Shown piece by piece: positions 1-7,998 of a stretch of 18,904 nucleotides of DNA (positions within the stretch are counted from its first letter, which is position 1; each line of letters opens with the position of its first letter). The stretch covers positions 1 to 18,904 of the forward strand of contig JAEYXD010000187.1 of assembly GCA_023428645.1 (NCBI GenBank). The letters run 5' to 3'. Source of the DNA: Pseudomonadota bacterium (GTDB lineage: Bacteria > Pseudomonadota > Gammaproteobacteria > Steroidobacterales > Steroidobacteraceae). The notes beneath the pieces were generated by a model. It did not search any database. It was not told where the DNA came from and was given only the letters and a program-made list of their open reading frames with translations. Both the position numbers and the translations under genes were made by a program.

Positions 1-377
1 CTGAGTTGTAGAACGATTCGATCAGCGCGATGGAGTCCTTGTTATCCGCAAGGTCCCACATCGGGCCGTGCCCACCGACGTAGAAGATCGTATCGAAGTC
101 TTTCGACTTCATGTCTGCGAGCTTACGTGTGTGCGCGAGCTCCTCCTGGGCGCGCTTGTCTTTCTTGAAGCGGTCCATTGCCGCGGTCTGATTCTCCGGC
201 AGATCGCTCTTCGGATCGATTGGCGGCTGTCCGCCTTTGGGCGAGGCGAGCGTCAGCTCCGCGCCCGCATCGCGAAAGACGTAGTAGGGCGCGGCGAACT
301 CTTCCAGCCAGAATCCTGTCTTGCGTCCCGTGTTGCCAAGGACGTCATGCGAGGTCAGCACCATCAGAATTTTCACT
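1..377 (-). CDS. DJ-1/PfpI-family protein (type 1 glutamine amidotransferase-like), C-terminus beyond window
   Basis: The reverse strand is open from a GTG at 375-377 to the window edge, giving 125 codons without a stop. The start is supported by AGGAG (385-389 on the plus strand as CTCCT) seven bases upstream. The protein opens with KILMVLTSHD, continues with KTGFWLEEFAAPYYVFRDAG and ASPKGG, and near the cut end has YVGGHGPMWDL. That is the pattern of Hsp31/PfpI-like class-I glutamine-amidotransferase folds, whose known members include glyoxalase-III-type enzymes, chaperones and proteases. The nucleophilic cysteine would lie just past the left edge, so activity cannot be judged. A pair of operator-like palindromes lies 62-93 bases upstream of the start, which suggests co-regulation with the sensor/transport genes. 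A role in handling reactive aldehydes is possible but is inference. Confidence 0.85.
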
Positions 378-804
378 GCTCTTCTCCTGTGAACGGATTG
401 AGGCGGTGATTGAATCGCCAAACAGGCGTGCACGCGTTTGCACGAAGGTATCGGTCGATACCTTGGTGTCGGATATGAGCCTGATCTCAAATGACTTCGT
501 GCGCACCCGAAGACGAATTGGCGCCCGTCAATACGAGATGCGTGTTCACGGCATCGAGGTCGAACGCAAGGATGAAGTGAACGGAAAGGTGTTACGGGGC
601 GCTTGGAGCGTTCCTGGTCCTGGTATGTGTCAGCGCAGACATGACAAGCGCCTCAAGTACGCGTGCGATACGCGCCCGACTCGCACGGCGAAGCGGGTTA
701 CGCGCGACGTTGCGTCATATGAGAACCCTGTAGAAGATCTATGCGCTACAGATCAGATCGCAGTGGGATGGCTCCGGCGATTGCATGATGGTCGTCCTCA
801 GCGC
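378..804. other. Intergenic region carrying the double operator; otherwise no gene seen
   Basis: These 427 bases separate the end of the DNA-binding response regulator from the DJ-1-like gene. The operator pair sits at 439-470. The rest (about 480-800) gave no frame with a believable start, ribosome site and protein. A long plus-strand reading frame crosses it only because it is open antisense to the response regulator. A weak inverted repeat, CTGTAG at 729-734 and CTACAG further right, has no T-run and is not convincing as a terminator for the regulator operon. Confidence 0.6.
439..470 (-). promoter_or_regulatory. Double operator-like palindrome upstream of the DJ-1-like gene
   Basis: Two 14-bp elements lie 18 bp apart centre to centre. 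The stronger is GATACCTTGGTGTC at 457-470, a GAYACC-TT-GGTRTC palindrome. The weaker, TGCACGAAGGTATC at 439-452, has a good right half and a degraded left half. The facing half-sites GGTATC (447-452) and GATACC (457-462) also form an inverted repeat with a 4-base spacer. On the minus strand a -10-like TTCAAT lies at 409-414, about 31 bases from the centre of the nearer element. That fits an activator bound around -40 of the DJ-1-like gene. The same element recurs in the other regulatory gaps of the window. Confidence 0.65.
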
Positions 805-1425
805 TCACCCGCTGTCTGCAAGCCCAGGCGCGAGGCCATGTTCACGAGATCGGCGACCGAGCGCGCTCATCTTGCGCATCATGCGGCCGCGATGCGCCTT
901 GACCGTGATCTCGCTGATGTCGAGTTCCGCGCCGACTTGCTTATTGAGCTTGCCGCGTACGACGAGTTTCATGACTTCACGCTCGCGCCGGCTCAGCGAT
1001 TCGAAGCGCCTTGTGAGTGCATTGAGCTCTGCCGTCCATGCGAGTGCCTCGCGACTGCGCGCGATAGCGGTTTCGACACTTTTGAGCAGCGTGCCAGTGT
1101 CGAAGGGTTTGGTGAGGAATTCGAGGGCGCCGGCCTTCATGGCCTGCACCGTCATTGGAATGTCACCGAAGCCAGTGATGAAGATGATCGGCAGTTCTTG
1201 CGCACCCTCACCCAGTTGTCTTTGCAGCTCGAGCCCATTCAGGTCGGGCAAGCTGACATCGAGAATGAGGCAGGCGGGTGTGCGACGGCGCGGGCGAGAC
1301 AAGAATTCGGTGGCCGAGGCGAAGAGCGTGGGACGAAAGCCAGCCTCGGCGATCAGATCTTCGAGCGACTCTCGGATAGAGAAGTCGTCGTCGACGATGT
1401 AGACGGTCGGTACGGGATCCGGCAT
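805..1425 (-). CDS. FixJ/TodT-type response regulator: receiver plus LuxR-type helix-turn-helix
   Basis: This two-domain response regulator of 206 residues starts at the ATG at 1423-1425. That start has AAGG six bases upstream, and the receiver begins right after it (PTVYIVDDD). An upstream in-frame ATG at 1456-1458 would add eleven residues with a poorer ribosome site. The receiver has the acidic pair at VDDD, phospho-acceptor D56 in LILDVSLPDLNG, T84 in FITGF and K106 in TKPF. The output domain (about 144-194) carries LSRREREVMKLVVRGKLNKQ and SEITVKAHRGRMMRKM, the NarL/FixJ helix-turn-helix with the recognition helix typical of TodT/StyR relatives. The gene follows the receiver-only gene by 64 bases, presumably in one transcript. 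It is the only DNA-binding regulator in the window, so it is the natural candidate to bind the repeated palindrome. The domains are clear from sequence; the binding target is inferred. Confidence 0.93.
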   Translation of the reverse strand: MPDPVPTVYIVDDDFSIRESLEDLIAEAGFRPTLFASATEFLSRPRRRTPACLILDVSLPDLNGLELQRQLGEGAQELPIIFITGFGDIPMTVQAMKAGALEFLTKPFDTGTLLKSVETAIARSREALAWTAELNALTRRFESLSRREREVMKLVVRGKLNKQVGAELDISEITVKAHRGRMMRKMSALGRRSREHGLAPGLADSG

Positions 1426-1489
1426 AGCGGGCCTTAGGTTCCCGATCAGTGCGGTCATGGGTACGTATCCCCGGGGACAATCGCGACGT

Positions 1490-1870
1490 TCAGCGAAAGG
1501 GTTGCCTCGGGACCGCTCGATCGAGGGCGTCGCGCAAGTCCTGAACGCTGAATGGTTTGAAGAGGCAATCGACGGCGCCGTTCTTGATCAGCTGGTCGCG
1601 AACGGTTGCGTCCGCGTGCGCCGTGATGAAGATGACAGGAAGATGTCTTCCCCGCCGGCCGAGTTCCTGATAGAGCTCGGGGCCCGTCATTCCGGGCATG
1701 GCGACGTCGAGGATGATGCATCGGACGTCGCCAGTCGCGTCGCTGGTCAGGAATTTCTCGGCGGAGGCGAATGCCAGCGCATCGAAACCCAACTCCAGCA
1801 GCAGATCCGGCAGCGATTCGCGGACGGATTCGTCGTCGTCAATGACTGCGATCAAGGTGCGCGTTGTCAT
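1490..1870 (-). CDS. Single-domain response regulator (receiver only)
   Basis: This 126-residue protein consists of one CheY-like receiver and nothing else. It has the acidic cluster VIDDDES near residue 11, phospho-acceptor D55 in IILDVAMPGM, T83 in FITAHAD, K105 in LFKPF, and a last helix ending at the C-terminus without any DNA-binding domain. The ATG at 1868-1870 is followed directly by the beta-1 strand. The ribosome site is weak (CAGGG-like). The gene lies upstream of the DNA-binding regulator and downstream of K1, all leftward, and an operator-like palindrome sits about 145 bases upstream of its start. Known roles of such stand-alone receivers are phosphate shuttle, phosphate sink, or protein-binding output. 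With two histidine kinases and one DNA-binding partner here, a shuttle or sink role is reasonable but unproven. Confidence 0.9.
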   Translation of the reverse strand: MTTRTLIAVIDDDESVRESLPDLLLELGFDALAFASAEKFLTSDATGDVRCIILDVAMPGMTGPELYQELGRRGRHLPVIFITAHADATVRDQLIKNGAVDCLFKPFSVQDLRDALDRAVPRQPFR

Positions 1871-2015
1871 CTAGGCCCTGCAGGACGCGCGATCGCGGAT
1901 AGCGGAAGTGGTTTCATCGTCGTTTGGCAACGCCTGCTTGAGTCCTTGTCTGACATTCCATGGCGCGACTTGTAGTCAGGGCACGAGGATGCACCTTGTT
2001 GGACCTTGCCGTCTT

Positions 2016-2029
2016 GATACTAAGGTGTC
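2016..2029 (-). promoter_or_regulatory. Operator-like palindrome upstream of the response-regulator pair
   Basis: GATACTAAGGTGTC matches the window consensus GAYACC-WW-GGTRTC at 13 of 14 positions. It lies in the 192-base gap between the stop of K1 and the receiver-only gene. Two weaker copies follow toward the regulator gene: TGGACCTTGCCGTC at 2000-2013 and TGCACCTTGTTGGA at 1990-2003, each keeping ACCTTG. No good -10 is visible at the expected distance. The placement suggests the regulators have their own, possibly autoregulated, promoter in addition to any read-through from K1. Confidence 0.55.
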
Positions 2030-2062
2030 GGTGGGGATTTACTGCCGCTGTGCGCTTTGTCT

Positions 2063-5000
2063 TTATGGAATCGGCGTCCCGTTCTGGGCAGGCTCCTTTG
2101 AACTGGGAGCGACGACGGGCAGGGTGAAATGAAAGCATGCACCCGGCCCGTCATGCGCTGTGGCCCAAATCCGCCCAGAATGATTCTCTACAATGGAGCG
2201 GCTGATCGACAATCCCATTCCGAGTCCGCCAGCTTTGGTGGTGACAAACGGCGTAAAGATCTCCTCCACGCACTCCGGCGAGAGTCCTGTCCCAGTGTCA
2301 CGTACGGTCACTCGGATCTTCTCGTCGGCCTCGCGCTGCGTAGTTATCGTCAGTTCACGCTCGGGCACCGCGGACATCGCATCCACGGCGTTCAGAATCA
2401 GGTTCAATACCACCTGTTGCAGTTGCACCCGGTCTCCAAGAGTCTGTGGTAACTCGGTCGACAGATTGAGTCGAAGTGAGACTGCGCGTTTGTCGATCTC
2501 GTTTCTCGCCAGGACGATGATTTCCCGAATGGCTTCATTGAGATCGAGAGTTTCCATCGAGGGTTGCGCTTTTCTGAAGAGCGCGCGAATTCGGGTGATG
2601 ATGGCGCCAGCCCGCGTGCCGTCGCGAATGATTCGATTGATCCTCTCGCGTGCCTGTGTAAGGTCCTCCGAATCTTCTGTCAATCGCGACAGCGAGCGAA
2701 GCAACGTGTTGGCGTTGATCAAGACACCCGTGATCGGCTGATTGATTTCATGTGCGATAGAGACGGCAAGTTCGCCCATCGTCGTTACTCGCGTCACATG
2801 CGCCAGTTCGTTCTGTACCTCCCGCAGTCGCAGCGCGCTTTGTCGCAGTCGCTCCTCCGCGGTACGTCGATCTTCAATGTCGGAGAGCAGGACATGCCAA
2901 CGGACCAGGTGTCCGCTACTGTCGTGCAGGGGATGAGCACGAAGTTGGAACCACCGGTAAGTTCCGCTGGCATGCCTCAGCCGAACGTCGTACTCGAACG
3001 GCGCGGCTGAGGCGATGCCGGCGACAAACAGTGGGAATACTCGCGGGATGTCATCGGGGCTCACGATACCGTTCGTTGCCCACTCTTTCGTGTCGGCGAG
3101 TACAGGTCCCAGGTACTCTCGCGTTCGCGCATTCTCGTACTCGACAGCTCCGGATGCACTCAGCAACACGATGAGGCCGGGGATATTGTCGAAGAGCAGG
3201 CCCAGCTCGCCTTCGATGCGCTTGCGTTCCTGATTTTCCCTTTCCAGCGTGGCGTAGAGGCGCGCGTTCTCCAACGAGATTGCGGCTTGCGAGGCGAGCG
3301 CTTGCAGCATTGCTACGCGCGCCTCCGAGAAGGCGTGAGTCGTCAGATTGTTCTCGAGATAGAGGGCGCCGATGACCTGAGTCTGCCTGACGATCGGCAA
3401 ACACAGTACGGAGCGCAGGCCCCGCTGTCTGACGTACTCATCTGCGTAGTGGACGGGATCGCAGCGAGCGTCATCGAACAGGACGCGCTTGCGGGTTCTT
3501 AGTCCGTACTGGAGTGCCGGTTGAAACAGATCATCCGCTTGCACCGCCTCGTGTCGCAGCGCCACTTCGACGCTGCCGCTTTCAGATCTTGCTTCGCTCT
3601 CGATGAACGGCACATCGCCATGCAAGAGGACCAACAACCCTCGCTGAGCTCCCGCATACTCCACTGCCAGCAACATGAGTCTCTCGATGAGACCGGTCAG
3701 GTTGATCTCGCTGGACAGCGTCCGCGACGCCTTGATGATCGTATCCGCGTCCATGTCCGAGACAGATGCGTTGGTCTGCGGCGCGAGAAGAGGGCGATCC
3801 GGCTTCGATTGGGGGAAGCATGCTTCCAGGTGTGCGACTTTTCCGTGGGCGCCCCATTCGCCGTAGCACGTGGAAGCCCGTTTCAGATAAGCATCCGCAA
3901 TCGTGTGAAATCCTCGGCCGCGGTAAAACTTTGCTGCGAGCTCGTTCGCGATCGCCTCGTTATGAATGAAGGCATATCTCTGTGCAGAGCGGATCGCCTT
4001 CTCATAGAGTTCCTCGGCATCGACGATGCGTCCTTCGATGCGCGCAACCTCAGCGCATATCAGTGCCGCTTGAGCGTCGAAATTCTCCGGGCAATCTTTA
4101 GCCCATGTTTCGACCACTCTGCCGTGAGCGCGCACGCGCTCGAGGTGGTCCAGATTGCTCTCGATGGTCATCGAGTCACAGCAGGCAGCGTGCGAAAGGG
4201 CGCCATAGAAGTGGGCTTCGGCGCCCTCCAGCATCCCTGGCGAGGTCCACAGGAGGCGTTCGGCGCGCTGAAAAGCCTCGATCGCCGCGCGGTGGTCGCC
4301 GGCAAGAAAGCGGGCTTGCAGCTTTCTCACCCAGTACCAGCACTCCGCAATTGCGAGCGTGGAGTTGCATGCAAGACGAGTCTCGAATTCGAGTTCGTTG
4401 AACTGTCCGTCATCGAACCAACCGAATGTCGGCGTCTGCCCGCGAAGCGTCATGATCAGTGCCAGCTGAGAGCTGATGATGTCGTCGATCAACCCGTACC
4501 CTGCGCGACGCACGAACTTGAGCGCTGCATCCGCCTCGCGCTGAATTTCCGCAAGCGCATCGCCGGCTGCGAGGCGATTCGTGATCAGACTGTTGCAACA
4601 GTAGCCCGCATAGGTGATCTCGCCTCGCTTCCAGGCGGCGTCAAACCCGCGACGCATCAGATCCTGACAAGATCGCAGGTGCTGCGTCCAAGGCTTGACC
4701 ATCTGTGCAAAGACAAGGAGTACCTGCGCTTCGAAGCGATTCAACTCCGAGCGTTCAACGAGATCATGTCCCAATTGGCCGAACTGGAAGCCGGTCTCGT
4801 AGTGACCGAACCTGTGTTGGGAGACAACGCCCAACCACACATAGGCACTGCACGACCCTTCACCGTTGCCTCGTTCGAGGCTGAGCATGACCGCGCTGCA
4901 GATTAGCGCTGTATGAAGGTTCTGGTCTGTGAACATTGCAGCCGGCAGGGCTTTGGTCAAAACCTCCAGCAGCGCGAGCGACCGTGAATCGGTCATCGCA

Positions 5001-7615
5001 GGCAAGTCGCTCAGTTGTTCGACGCTGCGTCCTTCCATGTAGGTCAAGATTCGGTCGTACTCGCGATACGCTTCCTCGAGCGCTGGATGGGCCGGCCACG
5101 AAATTCCATGATCCCGCAGAAAATCAAGACACACCGCTATCGCGAGGTCACTGCGGTTCTGTGTGGTGTAAACATCGGAACGAAGGCATGTCACCTTGGT
5201 GATCTCGTCGAGTGTCGTAGCACGCGCCGCAAGGGCGACGAGGCGGTCAGCTGCAGTCGTGTGCTGTCCGATGAGGAACTCGCACTCGGCTCGATGTAGT
5301 TCGAGCTCGAAGATGAGATCACGACGTCGCGTCCAGATCTCGTCCGTGAGCAATTCGGCAGCGCATGTCAGATACTCCAGGGCAGAGGCGTACGCGGCTG
5401 AGGCTTTGGCTCGTACTCCGGCCTTCACGTTCAGCTCGGCCGCCCATTCACGGTCGCTCTGCGACTGGAGCAAAGCCAGACCGCGATTCACTTGGTTCAC
5501 GACTTCCAAGACGTTTCCGACGGGGAGAACGCGTGCGAGGCGGCGGCCGATCCTGAGATGCTCCCCTGGGCGCTCGGCGGGGCTGCCGAGCTCGTACGCC
5601 GCTTCCTGGACGCGGTCGTGGAGGAAGACATACTCGTTGTCCTTCCTCACGAGCAGGCCCTCGCGAACCGCTGTTGAAAGTGCGGCGTGCACATCGTCGA
5701 CGGAAAGCTCGAGCGCGGTCGCGAGTGTGGTCTCCCGTGCACTGTTACCGAGGCATGCGAAGACGGTAAGCGCGCTTTGGTCGGCGGTTGGCAAGCGAGC
5801 GAGCCTGCCCACCATGAAGGCCACCACGTTCTCCGCGAAGTTCTTGCCGCGAATCCGCTCGCAATCCCACTGCCAGGACCGGCTTTGAAAATCGAAGACG
5901 ACCAAGCCTTCGTCCGCGAGCTGCGTGAGGAACTGGATTGCAAAGAAGGGGTTGCCGCCCGTCTTCTCGTACACCAGATCCACTAACGATCGTGCGAGCT
6001 CACGATCAATGCGAAGGGAATCGCAGACGAGCTGCGAGAGGTCCGCCGAGGCCAGCGGCGAAAGGGTAAGCCTCTCTAGACAACCGTGCTCGGCGGCGAC
6101 GGCCGTCAAAGTTTGCGTGAGGGGATGCGACTCATCGACCTCGTTGTCCCGATACGCGCCGATCAAGAGGAGATAGTGAACCTCTCGTGTGACAACGAGA
6201 TGCCGCAGCAGCTCGAGCGTTGCCTGATCGACCCACTGCAAGTCATCGAGGAAAAGAACGAGCGGATGCTCCGGGCGCGCAAACACGGCAAGAAATCGCA
6301 GGAGGACCAGTTGGAAGCGGTTTCGGGCTTCCTGCGGTGGCAGCTCTTGCACTGCCGGCTGCTCACCGATGATGTGGACAAGCTCCGGGATCAGATTTAC
6401 GACGAGCTGACCATTCGTGCCGAGTGCTTCCTGGAGGGAGCGCCGCCAGCGACTGAGTTCATTGTCGTCCTTGCTGAGCAACTCTCGCATCAGGTTTCCG
6501 AATGCCTGGATCAGCGTGGCGTAGGGTACGTTGCGTTCGTAGAGCTCGAACTTTCCGGAGGCGAAGATTCCTCGCGGCGGGACCATTGCTCTATGCAGCT
6601 CACTTACGAGCGATGACTTTCCGACTCCGGAGTACCCCGATATCAGCACAAGCGCCGTCGTACCTTGACGAACGACGTCATCGAAAGCGGCAAGCAGTTG
6701 GTCGATCTCCTTCTCGCGGCCGTAAAGCTTCTGCGGGACCACGAGCCGACCAGGTTCGTCGTGTTCGCCCAGGGGGAAGACATCGATCCGTCCATTCACT
6801 TCGATTTCAGATAAGCAATGGCGGAGATCGGACTCGACTCCCGCAGCAGTCTGGTAGCGCTCTTCGGCCGCTTTCGCCAACAGCTTCATCACGATTGCCG
6901 AGACCGGCGCGGGAATGTCGGCGCGCCGGAGATGCGGGGCTACGGGCGCACGCGCGATGTGACAGTGAACCCACTCCATGGGATCAACGGCGGCGAATGG
7001 CAACGCTCCCACCAGCATCTCGTACAAGATGACTCCAAGCGAATACAGGTCGCTGCGCGAGTCGATCGAGCGATTCATTCGTCCGGTGTGTTCCGGAGAA
7101 ATGTAGGCGAAGGTTCCGGTAAGTGTTTCCGATGATTCGGCCACCTGCCGATGCTTCGGTGAGCGTGAGCACAAGCCGAACCCTGTCAGCCAAGCCTGCC
7201 CGGTTGCCGCTTCGACGATCAGATTGTCCGGCCGCAGGTCTTTATGCACGAACCCGCGGGAGTGCAGAGCGCCGAGCGCGATGGCGATTCCGATGGCCGA
7301 CCGCAGAAAGGCGTCGATGGACCATGGCGCTTGCATGGACTGGCTCAAGAATGCGCCACCCGGATCCTGGATCTCCAGGGCGAGCCGGCCTTGGATCTTC
7401 AGCAATCCCACAGGCCGAGCTGCGAAGGAAGCATCGATGTCGGCCCTCAGTGCGTAAGCATGCTCAAGCTTGGCAATGCTCGTCGACGACGGATGCTCCA
7501 GGCTCGGTAGCACGATCAACCGAGGCTGCAGACCGTTCGTTCGCTCATGCCGTGCGACGAGAAACTCCCCATCATCCCAGAGGCGATGCAGATGACCTTC
7601 AGGGGATTGGCTCAT
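2063..7615 (-). CDS. Trifunctional sensor K1: Ser/Thr-kinase-like domain, AAA/STAND-type ATPase, GAF, PAS, histidine kinase
   Basis: I chose the ATG at 7613-7615 (1850 residues). An ATG 41 codons upstream (7738) is in frame, but the shorter form aligns with the start of the paralogue K2, and 7738 has no ribosome site. Numbering is from the shorter form. Residues 5-270 are a protein-kinase-like fold with HKDLRPDN (H124, D126) but GFG (145-147) in place of DFG and no visible beta-3 lysine. Residues 295-650 are an ATPase with Walker A GYSGVGKS (327-334) and Walker B LFLDDLQW (D457/D458). A long helical, TPR-like stretch runs to about 1260. Then come GAF (1295-1455), PAS (1472-1585), HisKA with phospho-acceptor H1622 in HEINQP, and HATPase with N1742, DTGTGL (D1773) and GLGMGL. 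No membrane segment is apparent, so it is probably a cytosolic sensor. It is followed by the two response regulators, its likely partners, and it is divergent from the LolA-like gene. Confidence 0.93.
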   Translation of the reverse strand: MSQSPEGHLHRLWDDGEFLVARHERTNGLQPRLIVLPSLEHPSSTSIAKLEHAYALRADIDASFAARPVGLLKIQGRLALEIQDPGGAFLSQSMQAPWSIDAFLRSAIGIAIALGALHSRGFVHKDLRPDNLIVEAATGQAWLTGFGLCSRSPKHRQVAESSETLTGTFAYISPEHTGRMNRSIDSRSDLYSLGVILYEMLVGALPFAAVDPMEWVHCHIARAPVAPHLRRADIPAPVSAIVMKLLAKAAEERYQTAAGVESDLRHCLSEIEVNGRIDVFPLGEHDEPGRLVVPQKLYGREKEIDQLLAAFDDVVRQGTTALVLISGYSGVGKSSLVSELHRAMVPPRGIFASGKFELYERNVPYATLIQAFGNLMRELLSKDDNELSRWRRSLQEALGTNGQLVVNLIPELVHIIGEQPAVQELPPQEARNRFQLVLLRFLAVFARPEHPLVLFLDDLQWVDQATLELLRHLVVTREVHYLLLIGAYRDNEVDESHPLTQTLTAVAAEHGCLERLTLSPLASADLSQLVCDSLRIDRELARSLVDLVYEKTGGNPFFAIQFLTQLADEGLVVFDFQSRSWQWDCERIRGKNFAENVVAFMVGRLARLPTADQSALTVFACLGNSARETTLATALELSVDDVHAALSTAVREGLLVRKDNEYVFLHDRVQEAAYELGSPAERPGEHLRIGRRLARVLPVGNVLEVVNQVNRGLALLQSQSDREWAAELNVKAGVRAKASAAYASALEYLTCAAELLTDEIWTRRRDLIFELELHRAECEFLIGQHTTAADRLVALAARATTLDEITKVTCLRSDVYTTQNRSDLAIAVCLDFLRDHGISWPAHPALEEAYREYDRILTYMEGRSVEQLSDLPAMTDSRSLALLEVLTKALPAAMFTDQNLHTALICSAVMLSLERGNGEGSCSAYVWLGVVSQHRFGHYETGFQFGQLGHDLVERSELNRFEAQVLLVFAQMVKPWTQHLRSCQDLMRRGFDAAWKRGEITYAGYCCNSLITNRLAAGDALAEIQREADAALKFVRRAGYGLIDDIISSQLALIMTLRGQTPTFGWFDDGQFNELEFETRLACNSTLAIAECWYWVRKLQARFLAGDHRAAIEAFQRAERLLWTSPGMLEGAEAHFYGALSHAACCDSMTIESNLDHLERVRAHGRVVETWAKDCPENFDAQAALICAEVARIEGRIVDAEELYEKAIRSAQRYAFIHNEAIANELAAKFYRGRGFHTIADAYLKRASTCYGEWGAHGKVAHLEACFPQSKPDRPLLAPQTNASVSDMDADTIIKASRTLSSEINLTGLIERLMLLAVEYAGAQRGLLVLLHGDVPFIESEARSESGSVEVALRHEAVQADDLFQPALQYGLRTRKRVLFDDARCDPVHYADEYVRQRGLRSVLCLPIVRQTQVIGALYLENNLTTHAFSEARVAMLQALASQAAISLENARLYATLERENQERKRIEGELGLLFDNIPGLIVLLSASGAVEYENARTREYLGPVLADTKEWATNGIVSPDDIPRVFPLFVAGIASAAPFEYDVRLRHASGTYRWFQLRAHPLHDSSGHLVRWHVLLSDIEDRRTAEERLRQSALRLREVQNELAHVTRVTTMGELAVSIAHEINQPITGVLINANTLLRSLSRLTEDSEDLTQARERINRIIRDGTRAGAIITRIRALFRKAQPSMETLDLNEAIREIIVLARNEIDKRAVSLRLNLSTELPQTLGDRVQLQQVVLNLILNAVDAMSAVPERELTITTQREADEKIRVTVRDTGTGLSPECVEEIFTPFVTTKAGGLGMGLSISRSIVENHSGRIWATAHDGPGACFHFTLPVVAPSSKEPAQNGTPIP

Positions 7616-7758
7616 GAGTGCAGTCGTCCATCGGGAATCGGGAATTCTGCAGGCACCCGACGTGACGTCGTTCTCGTTGGATCCTGAGATCGGTGCCGTC
7701 GAATTGCAGTCCGAGTCACTCGCCGGCCCCCGCGTCATGCCGCAAGAATAGGGGCTGG

Positions 7759-7788
7759 GGTGTCGGGCGGTATCAAGACCAAGGTATC
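7759..7788 (-). promoter_or_regulatory. Operator with three same-direction half-sites upstream of K1
   Basis: AAGACCAAGGTATC (7775-7788) keeps the ACCAAGGT core and the right half of the palindrome. Two further exact right half-sites precede it: GGTATC at 7769-7774 and GGTGTC at 7759-7764. The half-sites therefore start 10 and 14 bases apart in one orientation. Read toward K1 they are three direct GAYACC hexamers just upstream of a -10-like TATTCT. This suggests several bound regulator subunits at the K1 promoter. Confidence 0.55.
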
Positions 7789-7879
7789 GATTGCGGCGGG
7801 CGATGTGACTTCAGGATCACCCTGCGAGCTTGCGCAGTTGCGCGCAATAGATTGACGCGCTCGCGCTTCTGCCGGGATC

Positions 7880-7893
7880 AGCACCAAGGTATC
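7880..7893. promoter_or_regulatory. Operator-like palindrome in the divergent region
   Basis: AGCACCAAGGTATC matches the consensus except for its first two bases. Its centre lies 105 bp from the centre of the 7775-7788 element, close to ten helical turns, so both could face the same side of the DNA. It could serve either divergent gene; no clear -10 is visible at the usual distance on the plus strand. Confidence 0.5.
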
Positions 7894-7938
7894 GCGTAGA
7901 CCATCGTGTGACTGTCAACTTTCTGGTGCGCGTCTAGT

Positions 7939-7970
7939 CTTGCAGCGAGCGGCGTAATTTGCGCTGCAAG
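7939..7970. repeat. 9-bp perfect inverted repeat, 14-base spacer
   Basis: CTTGCAGCG at 7939-7947 is repeated inverted as CGCTGCAAG at 7962-7970. It sits two bases before the operator-like element at 7973 and just upstream of the mini-ORF. No T-run follows, so it is not a simple terminator. It may be the binding site of a second regulator or a hairpin in the leader RNA. Confidence 0.6.
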
Positions 7971-7972
7971 TT

Positions 7973-7986
7973 GGCACCAAGGCAGT
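7973..7986 (+). promoter_or_regulatory. Degenerate operator-like element before the LolA-like gene
   Basis: GGCACCAAGGCAGT keeps the core ACCAAGG but has a poor right half (about 10 of 14 consensus positions). It directly follows the 9-bp inverted repeat and lies 26 bases before the ATG of the mini-ORF. It is the weakest member of the set and could be fortuitous. Confidence 0.35.
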
Positions 7987-7998
7987 AGGCATACACGT

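Noticed and set aside
722..760. CTGTAG/CTACAG inverted repeat as terminator of the regulator operon
   Set aside because: The stem is only six pairs with a 12-base loop and no T-run on the transcribed strand.
178..1437. 419-codon plus-strand frame
   Set aside because: It is antisense to both the DJ-1-like gene and the response regulator, whose domains are unmistakable, and its translation has no recognisable domain; it is open because of GC-rich codon structure.
3521..4906. 461-codon plus-strand frame
   Set aside because: It lies wholly antisense within the helical region of K1, and its sequence is arginine/alanine-rich shadow coding without motifs.
5190..5203. Palindrome-like GTCACCTTGGTGAT
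   Set aside because: It matches 11 of 14 consensus positions but lies deep within the K1 coding sequence with no start nearby; it is probably codon-driven coincidence.
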